DNA of 64,000 nucleotides from Candidatus Saccharimonadota bacterium (GTDB lineage Bacteria; Patescibacteriota; Saccharimonadia; Saccharimonadales; Saccharimonadaceae): NCBI GenBank assembly GCA_016280905.1, contig JAEEHN010000006.1, positions 28,922 to 92,921 of the forward strand, read 5' to 3'. Shown piece by piece: positions 29,236 to 37,729 of this stretch (position 1 is its first letter; each line of letters starts with the position of its first letter). The notes under the pieces were generated by a model. It saw only the letters and a program-made list of their open reading frames with translations, ran no database searches and was not told where the DNA came from. The position numbers and the translations under genes were made by a program.

Positions 29236-30570
29236 TTATTTACAGAAGGTAACGTTTTTGTCATAGATTAGTTCGGGAGAACCCCAATCAACGAGAAAGT
29301 TGGCTTGAGATAAATCGATGAAGTGTAGACGGGTTGGAGTAGTGCGTGACTTTTCAATACAGAGTGATGGTTCGGTTGAATTTTTAATTTCGGTGAGCAG
29401 GTTGGCAACTTGTGCGCGATATTTGACAAGAAGAAAGGTATGAATAAATAAAATAAGAACTGTGAAAATGACAATGGTGGTGCCGATAAACTTAGAGCTG
29501 ATAGCGGAAGCGAAAAACCTGAAAGTAATGATGATGCCAGCGAGGTAAGCTGGAATGAGAAGACGAAAAGGAGCTTTAATGAGTGAAGCGCCGAGAAGAT
29601 GGATGACAATAAAGATTACAAACACGAGAATAAGGTTTTTATTTTCAATATTAAGTTTTTGAAACTTAATGTTATGTTTTTTAAAGATAAGACAAACAAT
29701 AAAAAGACCAAGAAGCGGTAAGAAAACAATGCCGAAATTATAAATTATATGCCAAAGTATTTTTGGAATTGCTGTGAATGGATCAGAAAATAAATTGGAG
29801 AGAGAAACGTAGTCAAAAGTAGTGGCCTGAGAAGAGGTGTAATGATCTATTCCGGAGCCGACTAACCAACAAATGAGAAAGCCCGTGACAACGCCAATAA
29901 GACCGGTAAAAAACCAGAGTGGTGGACGAGTGAGGTTTTTGCGATTAATTAGACAATAAATGGCGATAGTGACAATAAAGGCTAAAGGCGTAACGGTGGC
30001 GGCCATACCAAAATAAAGACCAAGTAGAGGCATAGTAATGTTTAAAAGTTTTTGATGTTTTAGGGGATTGTTGGTGAGAAGTTTAAGATAGGGAATAGAA
30101 AAAATTAGTGTGATAAGTGCCAGAGGGACGTAGTTGTGAATCATGGAAAATTCGAGATAAATAACTCGTCCGAACGGTGTGATGATGAAGGCTAAAAAAG
30201 TAGCGCAAAAAATCAAAGAATCCTTGATGAGCAATTTTGGTTTGCGATCTAGAATGATGTAGGTTGCAAAATAAAAAATTGCAGAAGATAAAATAACGTC
30301 AATTAAACGAAAAATAAGGTCTGGTCCAAAAATAAATTGGTAATCGAAAAAGTCAATTACACTCCAAGCATACATGTCAGTGATACGACTATTATAATTA
30401 AAGGCATTGATGGCATCACTAATAGGATTTAAGGTAATGTTAGTGCGAAAATTATTAGCGCCTTGAAAAATATCTTCACCTGAAGCGGTAATCAAAAAAT
30501 ATGAAACAGTAAAAAATATAATTGGAAGTAAATAAAAAAGAATGGCAAAAAATTTATTTTTATTTTTCAT
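29236..30570 (-). CDS. Polytopic membrane protein, DUF6056-like (surface glycan cluster)
   Basis: Many TM segments; internal Met (30570) preferred over the track start at 30597. Confidence 0.65.
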   Translation of the reverse strand: MKNKNKFFAILFYLLPIIFFTVSYFLITASGEDIFQGANNFRTNITLNPISDAINAFNYNSRITDMYAWSVIDFFDYQFIFGPDLIFRLIDVILSSAIFYFATYIILDRKPKLLIKDSLIFCATFLAFIITPFGRVIYLEFSMIHNYVPLALITLIFSIPYLKLLTNNPLKHQKLLNITMPLLGLYFGMAATVTPLAFIVTIAIYCLINRKNLTRPPLWFFTGLIGVVTGFLICWLVGSGIDHYTSSQATTFDYVSLSNLFSDPFTAIPKILWHIIYNFGIVFLPLLGLFIVCLIFKKHNIKFQKLNIENKNLILVFVIFIVIHLLGASLIKAPFRLLIPAYLAGIIITFRFFASAISSKFIGTTIVIFTVLILFIHTFLLVKYRAQVANLLTEIKNSTEPSLCIEKSRTTPTRLHFIDLSQANFLVDWGSPELIYDKNVTFCK

Positions 30571-31042
30571 TTTGTTTCTCTTGTCTAGATTCACCAAAAA
30601 CGAGTTTATCGTAAAAAAGAAAATTTAAAACCATAGTAACGGCGGTGGTAAAACAAAAAATACCGGTGCTTTCAACAAAATTATAGTCGAAAGGAATGTG
30701 CAAAACGGTAAAGGTTTGATGGGCAAATTCATAAATTGGCGTAATAAAACCAAAGAGCCAAGTAAAGAACGGGCTGATAGCGATAGCGGTTAGACCATTC
30801 CAGACAAAAAACATTAATTTGCCATGTTGGGTAACAGGGCGTTCTTTCCAGGTAATTTTAGAATGAAGGACATAAGCCAGAATGGTGGCAAGAGCATAAG
30901 AAATAATGCTATCAACCCAAAGTAGCTCATTACTATTAAAAACAATACGGGCAAGAAAAGTGTAAATTAAAAAGTTAAAAAGTGCGAGAATAGTGCCGAT
31001 AATAATAAATTTACCGGTGCGTTTTACCTTATCTTTAGTCAT
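30560..31042 (-). CDS. GtrA-like small membrane protein
   Basis: KFIIIGTILALFNFLIYTFLARIVF, four TMs; start 31042 preferred (TATAAT 12 nt upstream). Confidence 0.82.
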   Translation of the reverse strand: MTKDKVKRTGKFIIIGTILALFNFLIYTFLARIVFNSNELLWVDSIISYALATILAYVLHSKITWKERPVTQHGKLMFFVWNGLTAIAISPFFTWLFGFITPIYEFAHQTFTVLHIPFDYNFVESTGIFCFTTAVTMVLNFLFYDKLVFGESRQEKQNEK

Positions 31043-31078
31043 AATAGTATTATACACCTAGTGTGTTATAATATAAAT

Positions 31079-32032
31079 ATGATGAGGAGTTTGGTGACAA
31101 TCGTGGTGCCGGTTTTTAATGAAGAAGGAGGAATCCGGCGTTTTTTAGACGAACAGCTATTTCCAGTTTTACTGAAATTACCTTGCAGAACGGAAATAGT
31201 GGTGGTAGATGATGGCTCGAATGATAAGACGATTGAAAAAATAAAAAATTGCAAGATAACGAAAGAGATGAATTTGCGGATACTTGCATTTTCGCGGAAT
31301 TTTGGAAAAGAGATTGCACTTACAGCAGGAATTCGGGAAGCGGGTGGCGATGCCGTGATTATGATTGATGCAGACGGTCAGCATCCAGTAGAAATAATTC
31401 CTGAAATGATTTTGCGGTGGCAAGAGGGTGCAAAAATTGTGACGGCGATAAGAGGGCGAAATACAACTAAACATAAAATTGCCTCAAAAATGTATTATGG
31501 AATGATGCGGATGACGGGTAATAAAAATATAGTGCCAGGAGAGTTGGATTTTCGGTTAATTGATCGGGTAGTAGCGGAAGAATTTAATAAACTTACGGAA
31601 AGAAATCGTTTGACTAGAGGGTTAATTGATTGGCTTGGGTTTAAACAAGAGTTTATAAAAGTTAAAACTAAAGGACGAATTGATGGTAGGCCAACTTATA
31701 GTTTTAAAAGATTATTGGCGTTGGCGGGTGATAGTATGGCTTCAGCTTCAAGGACGCCTTTAGTAATTTTTGGATATATTGGTGTTTTTATTACGATAGT
31801 GTCGCTTTTTTTGGGTTTGTTTATTCTGATACAACAGTATATTATGGGTGATCCTTTACATTTGGATTGGAGTGGAGCAGTGGCAATGAGCGTATTTATA
31901 TCTTTTTTGGTGGGATTGGTGTTGATATCGCAAGCAATTACGGCACTTTATATTTCGCAGATTCATGTAGAATCAAAAGGTCGACCGCTCTATGTGATTG
32001 ATCGAAAAAAATCATTTAAGGTATCTAAATGA
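31079..32032 (+). CDS. GtrB/DPM1-like glycosyltransferase family 2
   Basis: VTIVVPVFNEEGGIRRFLDE, IEIVVVDDGSNDKT-type motif, FSRNFGKEIALTAGI, two C-terminal TMs. Confidence 0.9.
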   Translation: MMRSLVTIVVPVFNEEGGIRRFLDEQLFPVLLKLPCRTEIVVVDDGSNDKTIEKIKNCKITKEMNLRILAFSRNFGKEIALTAGIREAGGDAVIMIDADGQHPVEIIPEMILRWQEGAKIVTAIRGRNTTKHKIASKMYYGMMRMTGNKNIVPGELDFRLIDRVVAEEFNKLTERNRLTRGLIDWLGFKQEFIKVKTKGRIDGRPTYSFKRLLALAGDSMASASRTPLVIFGYIGVFITIVSLFLGLFILIQQYIMGDPLHLDWSGAVAMSVFISFLVGLVLISQAITALYISQIHVESKGRPLYVIDRKKSFKVSK

Positions 32033-32811
32033 GCGGACTAGTATTACTTAGTTTTGATGTAGAAGAGTTCGATTTGCCGCGAGAACTGGGAGAGAAGATT
32101 CCCCTAGAAGAGGGAATTAAGGTCTCGGCTGAAGGGTTGGAACGAATTTTAAAGTTGTTAAAAAAGACAGGGGTAAAGGCGACGTTTTTTTGTACGGGGA
32201 ATTTTGCAAAGGCAAGGGCGGAGATATTAAAACGAATGTTGATTGATGGGCATGAAGTGGCGTGTCATGGAGTAGATCATTTTGAGCCTAATCAAACTGA
32301 TATTTGTAAGTCAAAAGAAATTATAGAAAAAGTGATTGGGCATAAAGTGGTAGGATATCGACAACCACGGATGCAAAAAATTGACTATAAGGAACTAAAA
32401 CGATGTGGGTATAAATATGATTCCAGTGTGAATCCGGTGTTGATCCCAGGGAGATATAATAATCTAAAAATACCAAGGAAGCCGTTCGAAAAAGATAAGA
32501 TTTTGGAAATTCCGACATCGGTGGCAACGGTTTTTAGAATACCGCTTTTTTGGTTGGCGTTACATCTTTTTCCAGTTTCATTATATATTTGGTTAGCAAG
32601 GATGTCTTTAAAAAAAACTGGATATTTTGCTACTTATTTTCATCCGTGGGAATTTGTGGATTTAAATAGATATAAAATAGTGCCCAAGTATATTAAACGT
32701 AATAGTGGTATTAAATTAGAAAGAAGATTAGAAAAAGTTGTAAGAAATTTAAAAAAGAATTATTCTTTTGTGACTTATACTGAGTATGTTGGCGCTCTGG
32801 ACAAAAGTTGA
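32029..32811 (+). CDS. Polysaccharide deacetylase family protein
   Basis: LLSFDVEEFDLP, KATFFCTGNFA, GHEVACHGVDHF, GYRQPRM. Confidence 0.88.
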   Translation: MSGLVLLSFDVEEFDLPRELGEKIPLEEGIKVSAEGLERILKLLKKTGVKATFFCTGNFAKARAEILKRMLIDGHEVACHGVDHFEPNQTDICKSKEIIEKVIGHKVVGYRQPRMQKIDYKELKRCGYKYDSSVNPVLIPGRYNNLKIPRKPFEKDKILEIPTSVATVFRIPLFWLALHLFPVSLYIWLARMSLKKTGYFATYFHPWEFVDLNRYKIVPKYIKRNSGIKLERRLEKVVRNLKKNYSFVTYTEYVGALDKS

Positions 32812-32859
32812 TTTTTGGTGTATAATATACGCGTTTATTTAAGCGAAGGTAGGAATTTT

Positions 32860-35790
32860 ATGAGCGCGGAAGATAATATACAGGAACAAAAGGGGGAGAT
32901 TTTTGGTGGTGACAATGTAATACGAGTGAGGGGGGCGCGGCAAAATAATTTGCGAGATTTGGATGTAGATATTCCGCGAGATAAGTTAGTGATTATTACT
33001 GGTCTTTCTGGGTCAGGAAAGTCGTCGCTTGCGTTTGATACAATTTATGCGGAAGGTCAGAGACGATATGTAGAATCACTATCTTCTTATGCTCGGATGT
33101 TTTTGGGAGTCATGGATAAGCCAGATGTGGATTCAATTACTGGATTATCGCCGGCAATATCTATTGATCAAAAATCAACTTCAAGAAATCCGCGTTCGAC
33201 GGTGGCGACGGTGACAGAAGTTTATGATTATTTACGTTTACTATTTGCGAGAGTAGGAGTGCCACATTGTCCGATTTGTAAAAAGCAGGTTTCAAGACGA
33301 TCGGTAGACGATATTGTAAATGAAGTAATGAAGTTGCCGCTTGGTTCAAAATTGATGTTGCTTGCACCGATTGTAACGAGCAAAAAAGGTGAATTTTTGC
33401 ATATTTCTGAACAATATTTGGCAAAAGGATTTTCAAGGGTAAGAGTGGATGGGATTATTTATGCTTTGGATGAATTTCCGGAATTAAATAAAAATGAAAG
33501 GCATAATATTGAAATTGTGGTGGATAGATTTGTACTGTCGCCGGAACTGCGCACTAGAATTAGTGGCTCGATTGAACAGGCGCTTGAAATGGGGCAAGGG
33601 ATTATTCAACTCCTTAAGATTAAAGATACTTCAACAGCGGTGGGAGAAGCGCGAATTGCGGCGGAGAGTATTGAAATTTTAACTTATTCACAGAGATATG
33701 CGTGTCCAGACCATCCAGATGAACTAATCCCAGAGTTAACACCCAGACTGTTTTCATTTAATGCGCCGGAGGGGGCTTGCCCGGTGTGTACAGGATTGGG
33801 ATCACGGATGGAAATTGACCCAGGATTAGTTTTTAACGATAATTTGACGATTGCAGAAGGGGGAATTCGTCCATTTAACCGGGTAGGACAAGATTCGTGG
33901 TGGCTAAAGAGATTAATGCAAGTGGGATTAAAACACGGGTTTAACGTGCAGACGCCGATTGGGCAATTAAGTGAAGAAGTGCGACATTTAATTTTGTATG
34001 GTACGGGTGACGAAAAATATGAAATGAAAATCAGCGGTTCGGGGCGATTTGCAGACGGAACGGTTTATCAAACGACTTATGAGGGGGTGATTCCGACTTT
34101 GGAAAGACGTTATAATGATCCGAAAATTTCAGAATTTATGAAGCATGATATTGAGCGCTTTATGCGGGTACGAGAATGTCAAGAGTGTCATGGAGCGAGA
34201 TTAAAATCGGCGGTGTTGGCGGTGACAGTACATGATCTTAATATTGTAGATATGTGTAATTTAGATGTAGATGCCATGCTTGAAGTGCTAGACCAGGACT
34301 TAGGTTTTAGTGAATCGGAAGAGTTAATTGCGAAACCGATTTTGAAAGAAATTCGCGAACGAGTGAAATTTATGCAAGACGTGGGATTGGGGTATTTGGA
34401 ACTTGGACGAGCGGCGAATACGCTTTCTGGTGGTGAAGCGCAGAGGATACGGCTTGCGACGCAAATTGGCTCGGGTTTACAAGGGGTTTTGTATGTACTG
34501 GATGAGCCGTCGATTGGTTTGCATCAAAGGGATAACGACAAATTAATTGCGACGTTGAAACATTTGCGGGATTTGAAAAATACAGTTTTGGTGGTGGAGC
34601 ATGATGAAGATACGATGCGGGCGAGCGATTATATCATTGATATTGGGCCGGGGGCAGGGCTTTCGGGTGGGCGATTGGTGGCGGCGGGGACACCAGAGGA
34701 AATTGCGGCAAATCCTGATTCGATTACGGGACAGTATTTGTCGGGAGCGATGAAAATCCCGGTGCCGAAAAAACGGCGCAAAGCTAAACGTGGACAAGAG
34801 TTGGTGGTAGTGGGCGCACGTGAAAATAATTTAAAAAATATCGATGTGCATTTTCCATTAGGAGTGATGACGGTGGTATCGGGAGTGTCGGGCTCAGGAA
34901 AATCTACTCTTGTGAATGCAATTTTGGCAAATGAGTTGTTGGCGAGACTCCATCGGGCGCAGACGGTAGCGGGTACACATGAAAGAATTGATGGAATTTC
35001 TAACCTCAATAAAGTAATTGTGATTGACCAATCGCCGATTGGGCGGACGCCGCGATCAAATGTGGCAACTTATACTGGAGTGTTTACGGCGATTCGGGAA
35101 TTATTTGCATCTCAGCCAGAGGCAGAGGTGCGGGGATATAAGGCAGGGAGATTTTCGTTTAACGTGAAAGGTGGTCGGTGCGAGCATTGTCAGGGCGACG
35201 GAGTAAATAAAATCGAGATGCATTTTCTCCCGGATGTGTATGTGACGTGTCCGAAATGTCATGGGAAACGATACAACGCGGAAGCTTTAGAAATTAAATA
35301 TAAGGGTAAAGATATTTCGCAGGTACTCGATATGACGATTGATGAAGCAGTGGAGTTTTTTGCAAATATTCCGTCGGTTGTAGGGAAACTTAGAACAATT
35401 CAAGAGGTTGGTTTGGGTTATATTCGGTTAGGACAACCGGCAACGACGTTTAGTGGTGGTGAGGCGCAGAGGATTAAGCTTGCAACAGAATTAGCACGAC
35501 GTTCGACCGGGAAGACTTTATATATTTTAGATGAACCAACAACTGGGCTTCATACGGATGATGTAAAAAGACTATTGAGTATTTTGGGGAGACTAGTGGA
35601 TGGGGGAAATTCGATGATTGTGATTGAACATAATTTGCATGTAATTAAGTCGGCAGATTGGGTAATTGAGATGGGGCCAGAAGGGGGATTGAAAGGTGGT
35701 ATGGTTTGCGATGAGGGCACACCGGAAGATTTGGCGAAACGAGGAAAGACGCCGACAGGGGAATATTTGAAGAAATACTTGACTTTTTGA
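32860..35790 (+). CDS. uvrA: Excinuclease ABC subunit UvrA
   Basis: Two ABC ATPase modules, TGLSGSGKSSLAFDTIYAEGQRRYVESLSSYARMFLG, zinc fingers CPICKKQ / CEHCQGDG; start at 32860 preferred over 32815. Confidence 0.97.
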   Translation: MSAEDNIQEQKGEIFGGDNVIRVRGARQNNLRDLDVDIPRDKLVIITGLSGSGKSSLAFDTIYAEGQRRYVESLSSYARMFLGVMDKPDVDSITGLSPAISIDQKSTSRNPRSTVATVTEVYDYLRLLFARVGVPHCPICKKQVSRRSVDDIVNEVMKLPLGSKLMLLAPIVTSKKGEFLHISEQYLAKGFSRVRVDGIIYALDEFPELNKNERHNIEIVVDRFVLSPELRTRISGSIEQALEMGQGIIQLLKIKDTSTAVGEARIAAESIEILTYSQRYACPDHPDELIPELTPRLFSFNAPEGACPVCTGLGSRMEIDPGLVFNDNLTIAEGGIRPFNRVGQDSWWLKRLMQVGLKHGFNVQTPIGQLSEEVRHLILYGTGDEKYEMKISGSGRFADGTVYQTTYEGVIPTLERRYNDPKISEFMKHDIERFMRVRECQECHGARLKSAVLAVTVHDLNIVDMCNLDVDAMLEVLDQDLGFSESEELIAKPILKEIRERVKFMQDVGLGYLELGRAANTLSGGEAQRIRLATQIGSGLQGVLYVLDEPSIGLHQRDNDKLIATLKHLRDLKNTVLVVEHDEDTMRASDYIIDIGPGAGLSGGRLVAAGTPEEIAANPDSITGQYLSGAMKIPVPKKRRKAKRGQELVVVGARENNLKNIDVHFPLGVMTVVSGVSGSGKSTLVNAILANELLARLHRAQTVAGTHERIDGISNLNKVIVIDQSPIGRTPRSNVATYTGVFTAIRELFASQPEAEVRGYKAGRFSFNVKGGRCEHCQGDGVNKIEMHFLPDVYVTCPKCHGKRYNAEALEIKYKGKDISQVLDMTIDEAVEFFANIPSVVGKLRTIQEVGLGYIRLGQPATTFSGGEAQRIKLATELARRSTGKTLYILDEPTTGLHTDDVKRLLSILGRLVDGGNSMIVIEHNLHVIKSADWVIEMGPEGGLKGGMVCDEGTPEDLAKRGKTPTGEYLKKYLTF

Positions 35791-35807
35791 GCATTGTGTG
35801 GTATAAT
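35779..35807 (+). promoter_or_regulatory. Sigma70-type promoter TTGACT-17-TATAAT overlapping the uvrA 3' end
   Basis: TTGACT 35779-35784, TATAAT 35802-35807, exact 17-nt spacer. Confidence 0.7.
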
Positions 35808-35917
35808 GGTGGTATATATCGAATCCGAGTACGTTAAAAAGTAAAGTCTAACTTTGGATTTGGCGTCATTCGGAATTCATTTATCTAATAATTCTATAAT
35901 AAAGGGGGTAAAATGTA

Positions 35918-36838
35918 GTGAAAAAGGTATTCATGATGATTTTGGTGGGAATTTTAATATTCTCGCTGACGGGATGCGCCGAAACGGCGAAGGATGATGA
36001 ACCGGTGAGTGATCCGGTGTTTGAAATGCCGGAGTTGATTGAGGAGGAAGATGATCCGATCGAATTGAGTATTGAACCGATTGAAACCCCGGAAATTACG
36101 GCAGAGCCAGAACCGACGAAAGAAATAAAGATTGATTTCCAAGAGCAATCGTACACATTCAAAGACGAAGAAGGATATGAATTTGAAATAACGGTGAAAG
36201 TTGGCCCCTGGATTCTCCAGTCTAATTCTGAGCTGATTAATGCAGCATGGGATGAGGTTGGACAAGGTAAGGAGTTGCCGACAATTAGTAGCCTGGGAAT
36301 TTCGGATTCACACATAGACAGTTCACGGTGTGAAAGAAGATTCAGTGACTACATCTGTTTTTCTTGCAAGAAATCTAATTTTGATATGTACTATGCGGTT
36401 GGGACTATAGAAATACGAAACATTACGTCTGGATTCAGCCTTTCGGAAAACAACACTCGGGATGTTTCGTTGTATTTCGATTCAGATTCTTTCTATGATC
36501 CAAAAGATTATACTCTTCCAGCAATGTGCAGAACCTATTTTTCAACACCAACAGACAGTGCATCACAGGTCAGTTGGCGTTATATCAAAGCTGGAACCGC
36601 TTTAGTGAATAGTGACCGGTGGGGGCCAGCAGCATTTGTGTTGATGCACGGAGAAAGCTATTCGCCAAACAATCCAGAAGGGGTTTATAGAGAAAGTTTA
36701 GAGTCTCCTTTAAGATTTTCTCATTGGCAGTTACAGCACGATGTTATTAGCGGGAAGGAAATTATTAAGGTTCCGGAGGAATATGTTTTGACGTTTCCGA
36801 TGACTGTGCTGGAAGAAAGTACGTCGGAAGAAAGTTAG
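35918..36838 (+). CDS. Predicted lipoprotein, unknown function
   Basis: GTG start with SD AAAGGGGG; lipobox-like LTGC in MKKVFMMILVGILIFSLTGCAET; acidic linker. Confidence 0.75.
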   Translation: MKKVFMMILVGILIFSLTGCAETAKDDEPVSDPVFEMPELIEEEDDPIELSIEPIETPEITAEPEPTKEIKIDFQEQSYTFKDEEGYEFEITVKVGPWILQSNSELINAAWDEVGQGKELPTISSLGISDSHIDSSRCERRFSDYICFSCKKSNFDMYYAVGTIEIRNITSGFSLSENNTRDVSLYFDSDSFYDPKDYTLPAMCRTYFSTPTDSASQVSWRYIKAGTALVNSDRWGPAAFVLMHGESYSPNNPEGVYRESLESPLRFSHWQLQHDVISGKEIIKVPEEYVLTFPMTVLEESTSEES

Positions 36839-36850
36839 GTTTTTATAAAA

Positions 36851-36877
36851 TGCGCCGAAGAATTTTGGCGCATTTTT
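36851..36877 (+). terminator. Rho-independent terminator
   Basis: TGCGCCgaagaattttGGCGCA followed by a T-rich stretch, after the lipoprotein gene. Confidence 0.75.
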
Positions 36878-36916
36878 ATTGAAAATAAAAAGTTTATGGT
36901 AAAATGAAGAGTAGAT

Positions 36917-37729
36917 ATGGTCACAGGCGTAAGTGCAAGCAATGGTGCTGTAGCGGGTGGTAGCCCGGTGGATTTTGATGCTTCAGGGAGGGATATGGTA
37001 TTAATGGCTACGCCAGAGAAAAAGTCGAAAAAGTGGGCGATAGCATTGAGTGTTTTAGTTTTGCTGGTGGCTTGTGTGATTTTATTATTAGTATTTTGGT
37101 TGTTGTCCAATCGAAATAATGTTGATGAAATTGCCAAGTGGGAAAATTATTATAATTTATTGATGTATGGGGCAATAGATAACGAATCGTTTGAATTTGA
37201 GGAAGTAAACGAAGAAACTTGGTACCCTGCGAAAGTCGATTTGTATGATGCTGAAGAGTATTATTTGAGTTTGGCAAGAACTTTTGAGGAATTTCAGAGG
37301 ACTGCCGATTCGGAGCAATATTCAGATTATTTTGAAAGAGTGAGGGCTTTTTTGATTTATCATCTTTTGGATTATTATGATGAAATTATATTAGATATCT
37401 TTTTGAAGAATAATGATGAACAACAGGTAATAAATTATATTGATGAACTTACTAATAAAGAAAAATTAGAACAGAGCATGAGCTATTATTTGAAAAGATA
37501 TTTTTTGAATAGTTTTCGGCTGATGAGACTATATAAAACCTATGGCTGTTATGATGATGCGAATGATTATGTTTCTTGTATCATTGCTATTAATGACGAT
37601 AATAAAAGTTCGTATTTGAGTTCGGAAAGTAATGCTTTTGACCAACTGGAAAATTATTATGAAGTTGTTTTTGAGCCTACGTTTTTTAGTGAAACTGTTT
37701 ATATAGATAGTTCTATGGGGGCAGCATGA
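36917..37729 (+). CDS. Single-TM protein, unknown, coupled to the VirB6-like gene
   Basis: 270 aa; TM WAIALSVLVLLVACVILLLVFWLL; 4-nt overlap with the next ORF. Confidence 0.65.
   Translation: MVTGVSASNGAVAGGSPVDFDASGRDMVLMATPEKKSKKWAIALSVLVLLVACVILLLVFWLLSNRNNVDEIAKWENYYNLLMYGAIDNESFEFEEVNEETWYPAKVDLYDAEEYYLSLARTFEEFQRTADSEQYSDYFERVRAFLIYHLLDYYDEIILDIFLKNNDEQQVINYIDELTNKEKLEQSMSYYLKRYFLNSFRLMRLYKTYGCYDDANDYVSCIIAINDDNKSSYLSSESNAFDQLENYYEVVFEPTFFSETVYIDSSMGAA

Noticed and set aside
34543-35009. Antisense ORFs over uvrA (84 and 126 aa)
   Set aside because: Shadow ORFs inside a clearly coding frame; no promoter/SD or domain
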